64,000 nt of DNA from Pseudomonas sp. GM41(2012) (GCF_000282315.2 NZ_AKJN02000011.1:1-64000), one strand, 5' to 3'; positions 35,024 to 43,119 are shown, counted from the stretch's first letter. Made by a program: numbers and translations. Notes: generated by a model from the letters alone, not told the origin.

Positions 35024-36751
35024 ATGAATCAGAACGCTGAATATTCCGCGGTCAACGATGCTGTGCGCGGGCAGTTTTTTCGCAAAGTCTGGGCGATGAC
35101 CACGCCTTACTGGCGTAGCGAAGAGAAGGGCAAGGCCTGGACGTTGCTGATCGCCGTGATCGCGCTGTCGTTGTTCAGTGTGGCGATTTCGGTGTGGATC
35201 AACAGTTGGTACAAGGATTTCTACAACGCCCTGCAGAAAAAGGACGAAGCGGCCTTCTGGCAGTTGATCCTGTATTTCTGCGGCATTGCGGCGGTGGCCA
35301 TTCTTGGCGCGGTGTATCGGCTCTACCTGACCCAGATGCTGACCATCCGCTGGCGGGCCTGGCTCACCGAGAAGCACTTCGCCCGTTGGCTCGGCAACAA
35401 GAATTACTACCAGCTGGAGCAGGGCGGTTACACCGATAACCCGGACCAACGGATTTCCGAAGACCTTAACAGCTTCACTTCCAATACCTTGAGCCTGGGC
35501 TTGGGCCTGATCCGCAACGTGGTCAGCCTGGTGTCCTTTTCGATCATCTTGTGGGGCGTATCGGGCAGTATTGAAGTGTTCGGCTTCACCATTCCCGGCT
35601 ACATGTTCTGGTGCGCGCTGGTTTACGCCGCGGTCGGCAGCTGGCTGACGCATTTGATTGGTCGTCGCTTGATTGGCCTCAACAACAATCAACAACGCTT
35701 CGAAGCCGACCTGCGTTTTTCCATGGTCCGGGTTCGCGAGAATGCCGAAAGCATTGCGCTGTACAACGGCGAACCCAATGAGAACCGTCGCTTGAGCAGC
35801 CGCTTCGGGCTGGTCTGGCATAATTTCTGGGACATCATGCGCGTGTCCAAGCGCTTGACGTTTTTCACTTCAGGGTATGGCCAGATCGCAATCATCTTCC
35901 CGTTCATGGTCGCCGCGCCGCGTTACTTCGCCGGCAAGATCGAGCTCGGTGAGCTGATGCAAATCAACTCCGCCTTTGGCAACGTCCAGGAGAACTTCAG
36001 CTGGTTCATCAGCGCGTACCAGGACCTCGCCGCGTGGCGCGCCACCTGTGATCGTCTGCTGAGTTTCCGCCAGGCCATGACCGACAACGAAGAGCGTGCA
36101 CCGGCCATCGATGTACAGAATTCAGGTTCTGCATTGAAGGTGCACAACCTCGGCCTCGACCTCGCTGACGGTCGTCACCTTCTGACCAATGCCGACATGA
36201 CCGTGGAGGAGGGCGAGCGCGTCATGCTCAGCGGTCGTTCCGGCAGCGGCAAGTCGACCTTGCTGCGGGCGATGGGGCATTTATGGCCGGCTGGCCACGG
36301 CAGTATTCGTCTGCCGGCGGCGCGTTATTTGTTCCTGCCGCAAAAACCCTATCTGCCGATTGGCACGTTGCGTGAAGCGCTGAGTTATCCACAGCCGGGC
36401 GATACGTATTTGCACGAGCGCTACGCTCACGTGCTGGAAGCCTGCCGTTTGCCGCATCTGGTTGCCCGTCTGGACGAAGCCAATCACTGGCAGCGCATGT
36501 TGTCGCCGGGTGAACAGCAACGTCTGGCCTTTGCCCGTGCGCTGCTTTACGCACCGCAATGGCTGTACATGGACGAAGCGACCTCGGCGATGGACGAGGA
36601 GGACGAAGCGTCGCTGTATCAGGCCTTGATCGATGAGATTCCGGGCTTGAGCATCGTCAGCGTCGGGCATCGCAGCAGCCTGAAGCGCTTCCATCCACGG
36701 CATGTTCGGATCGAGAATGGCCATCTGGTGGACCAAACCGTGACCGCATAA
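35024..36751 (+). CDS. ABC transporter, fused permease-ATPase of the SbmA/BacA/YddA type
   Basis: A 575-residue half-transporter. The first ~340 residues are an ABC_membrane_2/SbmA-like domain (WINSWYKDFYNALQKKDEAA, then LTIRWRAWLTEKHFARWL and YYQLEQGGYTDNPDQRISED, the conserved loop). The ATPase has Walker A SGRSGSGKST near 403-412, signature LSPGEQQRLAFARA and Walker B WLYMDEATSAMDEED. Relatives import peptides such as bleomycin or microcins, or vitamin B12; the substrate here is unknown. It probably acts as a homodimer. The start at 35024 is 26 nt past the roxR terminator and has only a poor ribosome site. Confidence 0.88.
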   Translation: MNQNAEYSAVNDAVRGQFFRKVWAMTTPYWRSEEKGKAWTLLIAVIALSLFSVAISVWINSWYKDFYNALQKKDEAAFWQLILYFCGIAAVAILGAVYRLYLTQMLTIRWRAWLTEKHFARWLGNKNYYQLEQGGYTDNPDQRISEDLNSFTSNTLSLGLGLIRNVVSLVSFSIILWGVSGSIEVFGFTIPGYMFWCALVYAAVGSWLTHLIGRRLIGLNNNQQRFEADLRFSMVRVRENAESIALYNGEPNENRRLSSRFGLVWHNFWDIMRVSKRLTFFTSGYGQIAIIFPFMVAAPRYFAGKIELGELMQINSAFGNVQENFSWFISAYQDLAAWRATCDRLLSFRQAMTDNEERAPAIDVQNSGSALKVHNLGLDLADGRHLLTNADMTVEEGERVMLSGRSGSGKSTLLRAMGHLWPAGHGSIRLPAARYLFLPQKPYLPIGTLREALSYPQPGDTYLHERYAHVLEACRLPHLVARLDEANHWQRMLSPGEQQRLAFARALLYAPQWLYMDEATSAMDEEDEASLYQALIDEIPGLSIVSVGHRSSLKRFHPRHVRIENGHLVDQTVTA

Positions 36752-36762
36752 ACCCCACAACC

Positions 36763-36857
36763 CCGTAGGAGCAAAGCTTGCTCGCGATCGCCTTGACGCA
36801 GTTTATTTGAAGTACCGCGTCATCGTTCATCGCGGGCAAGCCATGCTCCTACAGGGG
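36763..36857. repeat. REPIN upstream of the GntR regulator
   Basis: CCGTAGGAGCAAAGCTTGCT at the left and GCAAGCCATGCTCCTACAGG at the right, imperfectly inverted around a ~50-nt spacer. Confidence 0.85.
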
Positions 36858-36927
36858 TTAGGTGATCGTACAACCGCGTTGAGCTATGATGCGGTTTCAG
36901 CCGTAACTTTTGAGAAAGACGTTCACC

Positions 36928-37674
36928 ATGGAAAACCCGATCGACGCACCACGCCTCCCTCGCAAGCGCCGCAGCCTCGCTCAGGAACTGGTGACGGTGC
37001 TGTCCGAGCAGATCCGCGACGGTCACCTCAAGCGTGGCGACAAGTTGCCCACCGAGTCGGCGATCATGGATGCCCATGGCGTCAGCCGCACCGTGGTGCG
37101 CGAAGCGATTTCCCGTTTGCAGGCGGCCGGCCAGGTTGAAACCCGCCACGGCATCGGCACCTTCGTGCTCGACACCCCAAGCCCGAGCGGTTTCCGTATC
37201 GACCCGGCGACCGTGGTGACGCTGCGGGATGTACTGGCGATTCTGGAACTGCGCATCAGCCTTGAAGTGGAATCCGCCGGCCTCGCCGCGCAACGCCGCA
37301 GCCCCGAGCAACTGGCATTGATGCGAGCGGCGCTGGATGCATTGAATGAAAGTGTTTCCCATGCCAGCGATGCGGTGGCGTCCGACTTCCAGTTCCACCT
37401 GCAAATCGCCCTGGCGACCGGCAACCGCTATTTCACCGACATCATGACCCACCTGGGTACCAGCATCATTCCGCGCACGCGCCTCAACTCCGCGCGCCTG
37501 GCCCATGACGACCAACAGCACTACATGAATCGCCTGAGTCGTGAGCACGAAGAGATTTACGACGCGATTGCGCGTCAGGATTCGGATGCGGCGCGGGCAG
37601 CGATGCGGTTGCACCTGACGAATAGCCGGGAGCGGCTGCGCCATGCGCATGAAGAGGCTGAGGCGCAGCGCTGA
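36928..37674 (+). CDS. GntR-family (FadR/FCD) transcriptional regulator, probable galactarate operon repressor
   Basis: A 248-residue regulator with an N-terminal winged helix (VTVLSEQIRDGHLKRGDKLP, then TESAIMDAHGVSRTVVREAI and GHGIGTFV-like wing) and a C-terminal FCD ligand domain (LRDVLAILELRISLEVESAG; FQFHLQIALATGNRYF; REHEEIYDAI), whose His/Asp residues bind a metal and an organic acid. In related bacteria such a gene stands next to kdgD and its operon and responds to sugar acids. Here 3 kb of foreign-looking sequence separate it from that operon. The ATG at 36928 gives the family-like MENPIDAPRLPRKRRS start. A copy of its first 63 bases and promoter region recurs at 38318-38446. Confidence 0.88.
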   Translation: MENPIDAPRLPRKRRSLAQELVTVLSEQIRDGHLKRGDKLPTESAIMDAHGVSRTVVREAISRLQAAGQVETRHGIGTFVLDTPSPSGFRIDPATVVTLRDVLAILELRISLEVESAGLAAQRRSPEQLALMRAALDALNESVSHASDAVASDFQFHLQIALATGNRYFTDIMTHLGTSIIPRTRLNSARLAHDDQQHYMNRLSREHEEIYDAIARQDSDAARAAMRLHLTNSRERLRHAHEEAEAQR

Positions 37675-37689
37675 AGGTCTGCAGGTTGT

Positions 37690-37720
37690 CGACGGTCAGC
37701 GGATTAGGTGCTGACCGTCG
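37690..37720. terminator. Hairpin between convergent genes
   Basis: A perfect 11-bp stem CGACGGTCAGC / GCTGACCGTCG with a 9-nt loop, between the regulator and the minus-strand gene at 37729. It lacks a T-run; probably a shared transcript end. Confidence 0.55.
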
Positions 37721-37728
37721 CTCATTAA

Positions 37729-38082
37729 CTACAGTTCGAGTTGTACCTTTAGCGCAGCGGATTGCTCAGGCGTTTGGCCAATGCGTGTTACCACGTAGTG
37801 CAAGTCGGCGGTGGCACCTGGTTTCAGGTTCTTTTCGAAGACGTGCTTCGGAATCTTGAACACGATGGGTTGACCCGTGTCACCTGCTGTCAGCACGAGT
37901 TGCCCCTGCCAAGTATTGTCGGTAGAGGTCTTTACCTTAAATTCGACTTTATCTCCTGTAGCTGCATTCTGGTTTGGGGGAACCTCACCAGGTGTCGGGT
38001 CTGGCAGGTTGTGAACGTAAAGAACGTCGCCAACGGCGTCTGGAAGCATCGGTGCAGGCAAGGTTTTCATTTGTGCAGTCAT
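37729..38082 (-). CDS. Unknown small protein, probable beta-sandwich
   Basis: A 117-residue protein without a signal peptide that I do not recognise. After a Pro-rich N terminus (MKTLPAPMLPDAVGDVLYVH) it shows alternating strands (KVEFKVKTSTDNTWQGQLVL; IVFKIPKHVFEKNLKPGATA; LHYVVTRIGQT), suggesting an Ig-like or similar fold, the kind found in repeats of adhesins and contractile-system proteins. I chose the ATG at 38082, which has AAAAGGA about 9 nt upstream. It belongs to the minus-strand cassette that begins with the LexA-controlled gene at 40451, but a duplicated fragment and a REP separate it from the next gene. Confidence 0.6.
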   Translation of the reverse strand: MTAQMKTLPAPMLPDAVGDVLYVHNLPDPTPGEVPPNQNAATGDKVEFKVKTSTDNTWQGQLVLTAGDTGQPIVFKIPKHVFEKNLKPGATADLHYVVTRIGQTPEQSAALKVQLEL

Positions 38083-38274
38083 GACCAAAATCCTTTTAAC
38101 CATCAATCAAACCGTTTGACAGGCGCGAACTGGAACGCTGCGCTGGCGGGGCCGGTCTGTTAACCCCGAAACCATTTAGGCCGTAGCGACAGTCGTTCGG
38201 CTACTGTCACAAATGACAGTGCCGACGAGTGGTGGGTGAAATGGGCTGAGTAATTTGTTGGCTGATAGATTGCC

Positions 38275-38300
38275 ATCGCGAGCAGGCTCGCTCCCACAGG
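38275..38300. repeat. Single REP unit
   Basis: CATCGCGAGCAGGCTCGCTC followed by CCACAGG, without a close inverted partner. It stands in front of the duplicated regulator fragment just as the REPIN at 36763 stands in front of the intact regulator. Confidence 0.8.
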
Positions 38301-38317
38301 GACTGATGTTTGCCGAC

Positions 38318-38446
38318 GGTGATCGTGCAACTGTGTTGAGCCTTTTGTGGTTTGAGCCGCAACTTTCGAAAAAGCCGTTCATCATGGAAAACCCCATCGA
38401 CGCACCACGCCTTCCTCGCAAGCGCCGCAGCAGCGCTCAGGAACTG
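38318..38446 (+). pseudogene. Duplicated promoter and 5' end of the GntR regulator gene
   Basis: This stretch is a diverged copy of 36861-36990: GGTGATCGT-G/A-CAAC...GTTGAG, then GAGCCG.AACTTT..., then an ATG at 38384 with GGAAAACCCCATCGACGCAC matching the regulator start. The encoded MENPIDAPRLPRKRRSSAQE agrees with the intact protein except near its end. The match stops abruptly after CAGGAACTG, where cassette sequence begins. It is a remnant and not a functional gene. Confidence 0.88.
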
Positions 38447-38467
38447 CGGGGTAGGTGTTTTCAGATA

Positions 38468-38677
38468 TCACGCCGGGGCCGTTGCGTAGTCGACGTACTC
38501 GACTGTGTTATCAATCAATACTTTGAATTTTTTGCGGGTGATCACCCAATCCTTTCCGGGAATCATTTCAAATTCGACGATGTCTCCGACGTTCACATGG
38601 AGGTCAAACTCCATGGGCATCTCCAGAGCGACACCATTAGTTTCGGCCGGAAATGTAAATCGGTGTTTTGTTCTCAT
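38468..38677 (-). CDS. Unknown 69-residue protein of the cassette
   Basis: A small protein with a mixed beta pattern (RTKHRFTFPAETNGVALEMP; FDLHVNVGDIVEFEMIPGKD; WVITRKKFKVLIDNTVEYVD) and no signal peptide. GGAG about 7 nt before the ATG at 38677 supports translation; a six-residue extension to 38695 is possible. I do not recognise a family. It lies downstream of the 64-residue gene on the same strand, beyond a REP pair, and its 3' end abuts the duplicated regulator fragment, which marks one edge of the inserted segment. Confidence 0.55.
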   Translation of the reverse strand: MRTKHRFTFPAETNGVALEMPMEFDLHVNVGDIVEFEMIPGKDWVITRKKFKVLIDNTVEYVDYATAPA

Positions 38678-38828
38678 AGACGTTCTCCCAAGCATTAATT
38701 GGAGTAACCGATTTAGCGTCTTTCAGCGATTACTCAAAACTGTAAGAAATACCAGTTTCGATGAACGGTCAGTGTCTGTTCTGCACCTTCCGCTGCGCCC
38801 GAAAAAACGCCATCGTCGGAACGCCGCC

Positions 38829-38903
38829 CGGAGCAGACTCGCTCCCACAGGGGATCTACTCTGAACACACGATCAAATGTGGGAGCTAGCCTGCTCGCGA
38901 TAG
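38829..38903. repeat. REPIN within the cassette
   Basis: CCGGAGCAGACTCGCTCCCA at the left and TGTGGGAGCTAGCCTGCTCG followed by CGA at the right, imperfectly inverted around a short spacer. Confidence 0.75.
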
Positions 38904-38925
38904 GGCCGTCAGCCGTGATGCTAAA

Positions 38926-39120
38926 TTAACAGGCTGAGCGCAGGATCGAACGATCCACCCTCACCGCCAATCCAGCCACCCCAGCCTTGGCATCGAACGC
39001 CACATGCCCATGCTCATCCACCACCGCTTTGGCAATTGGCTTGCCATCAGCCAACAACTCCAGTGGCGCACCCTTCAGCGATTGGCCCGAGGCCAGTTCC
39101 AGTTTCAATTTGAAAGTCAT
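38926..39120 (-). CDS. Unknown 64-residue protein next to the phospholipase-like gene
   Basis: A small protein (MTFKLKLELASGQSLKGAPL, then ELLADGKPIAKAVVDEHGHV) whose alternating strands look like one beta-sandwich repeat of the carboxypeptidase-regulatory or transthyretin type, with no signal peptide. GGAG 7 nt upstream picks the second of two adjacent ATGs. It begins 14 nt after the stop of the larger gene at 39135, so the two are co-transcribed; an accessory, chaperone or immunity role is possible but not shown. Confidence 0.6.
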   Translation of the reverse strand: MTFKLKLELASGQSLKGAPLELLADGKPIAKAVVDEHGHVAFDAKAGVAGLAVRVDRSILRSAC

Positions 39121-39134
39121 CATCGATCTCCTTA

Positions 39135-40451
39135 TCAGGCAACGTTGCCAGTGGGTTTGTAATCCTTGAGCAGCAAATAAGTGCTCCAGCCCCACCAGTC
39201 ATCCACGGTGGTGGTGTCGTTCAGGTTGTTGACGTCCTTGCGCCGCAGCACCTTGTTGCCCTCGACCCTGAACAGCGGCGAGAAGTTGGCCGCCAGGTTC
39301 AGTACGGCTTGCAGATCAGGCGTCTTTTTCAAGGCGCCGAATTGGCCGGCCGACGGGGCGATTCCACTGAGATACGCCGCGAACACTTCATCCGCCGACA
39401 CCTGAACCGCCTGATTCACCTGGACGCGATTGGCGCTGGAGAGGTCGTCGAAGTAGCGTTTGTCCCCATACGCGCGCCATTTATCGCGGTTGCCATTGCG
39501 CACATTGAGGCCGAATTTGCTGTCTTCGTCGTGCATGAAGCGCGTGATCAAAGAACCCAGATCGCTCGGCGTGACCACCGCTGCCAATTGTTTGCGCGGC
39601 ACTCGCAGGTGGCCGGTGGAAAACAGGTCGGTCAGGTAGTGATCGGCAAAAGCGTTCATCGCATAGGCCAGCTCCAGCTGCTTTTCATCGCCGCTGGCGT
39701 GGGCCCGCACCGCTTGTTGCACCGCCGCAGTGTGCCCGGCGATATAGGCCAGCAGCGCCCATTCGGCGAAGTGATCGGCATTGTTGGCGGCCAGTTTCAG
39801 GTAGCGGCCAAATGGGAACAACGCCGAGGCGAAACTGCCTCCGCCGGTGATCTTGTTCCACTCTTCTGACAACGTATCACCGAGGGCGTCATAAGCCTCG
39901 TGAGGTTGTTTACCGTCCTTGATCGCCTGCTTGATCGCGGCGATTTCCTTTTGCATGACACCGAGGATCAGCTTGGCCTCAGCGTTAGCAGCAGGCAGCA
40001 CGGCCAGCGAGTTGAAGGCATTGGTAAAACGCTGGATTCGGTCGGCGACCGTCGCGCCTTCGCTGATCGGTTGATCGGGAATTCCATAGAAATCACCCCC
40101 CAACGCAATGACCTGGCCATAGGTCAGCGCCAGCCCATTGGGTAGATGCAGTTCCACCTGCGAAGCGGGGATAGCCGGTGCGTCTTTGATGAAGCGCAGC
40201 AGTGTGCTGTCGCCGATGGCGGTGTGTTCGCCACCCTCGAACCTCAGCTGTGGCTTGCCTTTCAGGGCATTGCCAGAGGCTGTGGGCAGAGGCGCGGGAA
40301 GGGGAGTCGTAGAGCTGTGATGATCAGCAATCTGCAAGATCACATGTGGGTTATCCCCAATGAGAGGGATGCCATGCTCGGTAAAAAGATCATCCAGTTC
40401 GGCAATGACCTGTTTCGGTTTTTCCTTCGGTTGTGCGTGTAGACCTGACAT
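39135..40451 (-). CDS. Putative zinc-dependent phospholipase C-like protein, SOS-controlled
   Basis: A 438-residue protein with no signal peptide. It carries the pattern I associate with bacterial and fungal PLC/P1-nuclease-like proteins: LTYGQVIALGGDFYGIPD near 106-124, NNADHFAEWALLAYIAGH near 221-238, and AMNAFADHYLTDLFSTGHLR near 264-284. The Asp and His residues of DHF, AGH, DHYLTD and GH could form a multi-zinc site. The first ~90 residues (PKEKPKQVIAELDDLFTEHG) are a separate region of unknown role. AAGGAGATAG precedes the ATG. A LexA box lies at the predicted transcription start, the arrangement of damage-induced toxins such as colicins. Family assignment is by eye. Confidence 0.6.
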   Translation of the reverse strand: MSGLHAQPKEKPKQVIAELDDLFTEHGIPLIGDNPHVILQIADHHSSTTPLPAPLPTASGNALKGKPQLRFEGGEHTAIGDSTLLRFIKDAPAIPASQVELHLPNGLALTYGQVIALGGDFYGIPDQPISEGATVADRIQRFTNAFNSLAVLPAANAEAKLILGVMQKEIAAIKQAIKDGKQPHEAYDALGDTLSEEWNKITGGGSFASALFPFGRYLKLAANNADHFAEWALLAYIAGHTAAVQQAVRAHASGDEKQLELAYAMNAFADHYLTDLFSTGHLRVPRKQLAAVVTPSDLGSLITRFMHDEDSKFGLNVRNGNRDKWRAYGDKRYFDDLSSANRVQVNQAVQVSADEVFAAYLSGIAPSAGQFGALKKTPDLQAVLNLAANFSPLFRVEGNKVLRRKDVNNLNDTTTVDDWWGWSTYLLLKDYKPTGNVA

Positions 40452-40492
40452 TTCTATCTCCTTGATATGTCGTCGGTACGATCAAAAAATAA

Positions 40493-40508
40493 CTGTATGT
40501 ATATACAG
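40493..40508. promoter_or_regulatory. LexA (SOS) box
   Basis: CTGTATGTATATACAG is a perfect CTGT-N8-ACAG site with the AT-rich centre of strong SOS boxes. It lies 42 bp upstream of the phospholipase-like gene and directly downstream of its -10 box, so LexA bound here would block initiation. Confidence 0.85.
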
Positions 40509-40516
40509 TCGTTTGG

Positions 40517-40544
40517 ATCATAGACGAGAAATTTCCTACGTCAA
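40517..40544 (-). promoter_or_regulatory. Sigma70 promoter of the SOS-controlled cassette
   Basis: TTGACG (40544-40539), 16 nt, TATGAT (40522-40517) on the minus strand, each 5 of 6 to consensus. Predicted start near 40510, at the edge of the LexA box. Confidence 0.75.
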
Positions 40545-40591
40545 GAAAATACCTTTCCGACTCAAATTCTGCGGTTGGCGATGAAATGCAG

Positions 40592-40631
40592 TTGACGGTT
40601 ATTATTTAAGTTGTACGATAACCTACAACTT
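40592..40631 (+). promoter_or_regulatory. Promoter and GntR-type operator of the galactarate operon
   Basis: TTGACG (40592-40597), 16 nt, TACGAT (40614-40619) make a sigma70 promoter. A perfect inverted repeat AAGTTGTA-N8-TACAACTT (40608-40631) covers the -10 box. TTGTA...TACAA half-sites are typical of FadR-type GntR regulators, so the likely ligand-responsive repressor is the product of 36928-37674. Confidence 0.65.
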
Positions 40632-40689
40632 CGGCGAAGGCTGAACGGTTTTCTCACACACATACGTCGCTATCCAGGGTGTTCGAATA

Positions 40690-41601
40690 ATGAATCCACA
40701 AGAACTGAAGTCCATCCTCTCTTCCGGTCTGCTGTCTTTCCCGGTTACCGATTTCAATGCTCAGGGCGATTTCCATCGCGCGGGCTACATCAAGCGTCTC
40801 GAATGGCTGGCCCCATACGGCGCCTCGGCATTGTTCGCCGCGGGCGGCACCGGTGAGTTCTTCTCTCTGGCGGCCAGTGAATATTCGGAAATCATCAAGA
40901 CTGCCGTCGACACCTGCGAAACCAGCGTGCCGATTCTGGCCGGCGTTGGCGGTTCGACTCGTCAGGCCATCGAATACGCACAGGAAGCTGAGCGTCTGGG
41001 CGCCAAAGGCCTGTTGCTGCTGCCGCACTACCTGACCGAAGCCAGCCAGGACGGCGTTGCCGCCCACGTTGAAGCCGTGTGCAAATCGGTGAAAATCGGC
41101 GTGGTGGTTTACAACCGCAACGTCTGCCGCCTGACCGCGCCGCTGCTGGAACGTCTGGCCGAGCGCTGCCCGAACCTGATCGGCTACAAGGATGGCCTGG
41201 GCGATATCGAGTTGATGGTGTCGATCCGTCGCCGCCTCGGTGATCGCTTCAGCTACCTGGGCGGTTTGCCGACCGCTGAAGTCTACGCCGCAGCCTACAA
41301 GGCACTGGGCGTACCGGTTTACTCCTCGGCGGTGTTCAACTTCATCCCGAAAACCGCGATGGATTTCTACCACGCCATTGCCCGCGAAGATCACGCCACC
41401 GTCGGCAAGATCATCGACGACTTCTTCCTGCCATACCTGGACATCCGTAACCGTAAAGCCGGCTACGCGGTGAGCATCGTCAAGGCAGGGGCAAAAATTG
41501 TCGGCTATGACGCAGGTCCTGTGCGTGCGCCGCTGACCGATCTGCTGCCAGAAGAGTACGAAGCTCTGGCTGCGCTGATCGACAAGCAAGGTGCGCAATA
41601 A
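40690..41601 (+). CDS. kdgD: 5-dehydro-4-deoxyglucarate dehydratase
   Basis: A 303-residue class I aldolase-fold enzyme that dehydrates and decarboxylates 5-keto-4-deoxyglucarate to 2-oxoglutarate semialdehyde. The Schiff-base lysine is Lys167 in GYKDGLGD and the catalytic tyrosine Tyr141 in VVVYNRNVC; AAGGTGEFFSL is the substrate-carboxylate loop with the family's GEFF in place of the usual GE. Length is standard. First gene of the operon behind the operator at 40608. A terminator-like hairpin follows its stop, so kdgD may be made in excess of the downstream genes. Confidence 0.95.
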   Translation: MNPQELKSILSSGLLSFPVTDFNAQGDFHRAGYIKRLEWLAPYGASALFAAGGTGEFFSLAASEYSEIIKTAVDTCETSVPILAGVGGSTRQAIEYAQEAERLGAKGLLLLPHYLTEASQDGVAAHVEAVCKSVKIGVVVYNRNVCRLTAPLLERLAERCPNLIGYKDGLGDIELMVSIRRRLGDRFSYLGGLPTAEVYAAAYKALGVPVYSSAVFNFIPKTAMDFYHAIAREDHATVGKIIDDFFLPYLDIRNRKAGYAVSIVKAGAKIVGYDAGPVRAPLTDLLPEEYEALAALIDKQGAQ

Positions 41602-41618
41602 CAAACCCGATTAAACAA

Positions 41619-41644
41619 GGCCGCTGAGTATTCAGCGGCCTTTT
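41619..41644 (+). terminator. Intra-operon terminator/attenuator after kdgD
   Basis: GGCCGCTGA (41619-41627) pairs with TCAGCGGCC (41632-41640), followed by TTTTGCG. It sits only 18 nt before the next start codon, so read-through must be partial. Confidence 0.85.
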
Positions 41645-41661
41645 GCGTGAGGAGATTCTCT

Positions 41662-43107
41662 GTGGCTGATTCAAAGCGTTTTGATAACTACATCGGTGGC
41701 CAATGGGTTGCCGGCGCCGACTACTCCACCAATATCAACCCGTCCGAGCTGACCGACACCATTGGCGAGTACGCCAAGGCTGATCTGGCTCAGGTTCACG
41801 CCGCCATCGACGCCGCTCGCGCCGCGTTCCCGGCCTGGTCCACGTCGGGCATTCAGGCACGTCACGATTCGCTGGATAAAGTCGGCAGCGAAATCCTCGC
41901 CCGTCGCGAAGAGCTCGGCACCTTGCTGGCCCGGGAAGAGGGCAAGACCCTGCCCGAAGCCATCGGTGAAGTGACGCGCGCCGGCAACATCTTCAAGTTC
42001 TTCGCCGGTGAATGCCTGCGTCTGTCCGGCGACTATCTGCCGTCGGTGCGTCCGGGTGTGAACGTCGAAGTGACTCGCGAAGCGCTGGGTGTGGTCGGTC
42101 TGATCACGCCATGGAACTTCCCGATCGCGATCCCCGCGTGGAAAATCGCCCCGGCCCTGGCCTACGGCAACTGCGTCGTGCTGAAACCGGCCGATCTGGT
42201 GCCGGGTTGTGCTTGGGCGCTGGCCGAAATCATCTCCCGCGCAGGCTTCCCGGCCGGCGTGTTCAACCTGGTGATGGGCAGCGGTCGAGTGGTTGGCGAT
42301 GCACTGGTGCAGAGCCCGAAAGTCGACGGCATCAGCTTCACCGGTTCCGTGGGCGTCGGTCGTCAGATCGCGGTCAACTGCGTGTCGCGCCAGGCCAAGG
42401 TTCAGCTGGAAATGGGCGGCAAGAACCCGCAGATCATTCTCGACGACGCCGACCTCAAGCAAGCGGTCGAGCTGTCGGTACAGAGCGCGTTCTACTCAAC
42501 CGGCCAGCGTTGCACCGCCTCGAGCCGCTTCATCGTCACCGCTGGGATTCACGACAAGTTCGTTGAAGCCGTGGCTGAGCGCATGAAGTCGATCAAGGTC
42601 GGTCACGCACTGAAAACCGGTACCGATATCGGTCCGGTGGTTTCCCAGGCTCAGCTTGAACAGGACATGAAGTACATCGACATCGGCCAGTCCGAAGGTG
42701 CGCGTCTGGTCAGCGGCGGTGGTCTGGTGACCTGCGACACCGAAGGCTACTACCTTGCGCCAACCCTGTTTGCCGACAGCGAAGCCGCGATGCGCATCAG
42801 CCGCGAAGAGATCTTCGGCCCGGTGGCCAACGTGGTTCGCGTAGCGGATTACGAGGCTGCGCTGGCCATGGCCAACGACACCGAGTTCGGTCTGTCGGCG
42901 GGCATCGCCACCACGTCGTTGAAGTACGCCAACCACTTCAAGCGCCACTCCCAGGCCGGGATGGTGATGGTCAACCTGCCGACGGCGGGCGTGGATTACC
43001 ACGTTCCATTCGGTGGGCGGAAAGGTTCATCCTATGGCTCCCGCGAGCAAGGTCGCTACGCGCAAGAGTTCTACACCGTGGTGAAGACCTCTTACATCGG
43101 TTCGTAA
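41662..43107 (+). CDS. 2-oxoglutarate semialdehyde (2,5-dioxovalerate) dehydrogenase
   Basis: A 481-residue NAD(P)-dependent aldehyde dehydrogenase. TPWNFPIAIPAWKIAPALAY and SFTGSVGVGRQI bind the cofactor; the general base is Glu250 in LEMGGKNP and the nucleophile Cys284 in GQRCTASS. It oxidises the KdgD product to 2-oxoglutarate for the TCA cycle, as the operon context shows. I chose the GTG at 41662 because GAGGAGATTC lies just upstream and it gives MADSKRFDNYIGGQW; the ATG at 41647 is too close to that site's left side. Confidence 0.92.
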   Translation: MADSKRFDNYIGGQWVAGADYSTNINPSELTDTIGEYAKADLAQVHAAIDAARAAFPAWSTSGIQARHDSLDKVGSEILARREELGTLLAREEGKTLPEAIGEVTRAGNIFKFFAGECLRLSGDYLPSVRPGVNVEVTREALGVVGLITPWNFPIAIPAWKIAPALAYGNCVVLKPADLVPGCAWALAEIISRAGFPAGVFNLVMGSGRVVGDALVQSPKVDGISFTGSVGVGRQIAVNCVSRQAKVQLEMGGKNPQIILDDADLKQAVELSVQSAFYSTGQRCTASSRFIVTAGIHDKFVEAVAERMKSIKVGHALKTGTDIGPVVSQAQLEQDMKYIDIGQSEGARLVSGGGLVTCDTEGYYLAPTLFADSEAAMRISREEIFGPVANVVRVADYEAALAMANDTEFGLSAGIATTSLKYANHFKRHSQAGMVMVNLPTAGVDYHVPFGGRKGSSYGSREQGRYAQEFYTVVKTSYIGS

Positions 43108-43119
43108 CGCAACACCCTT

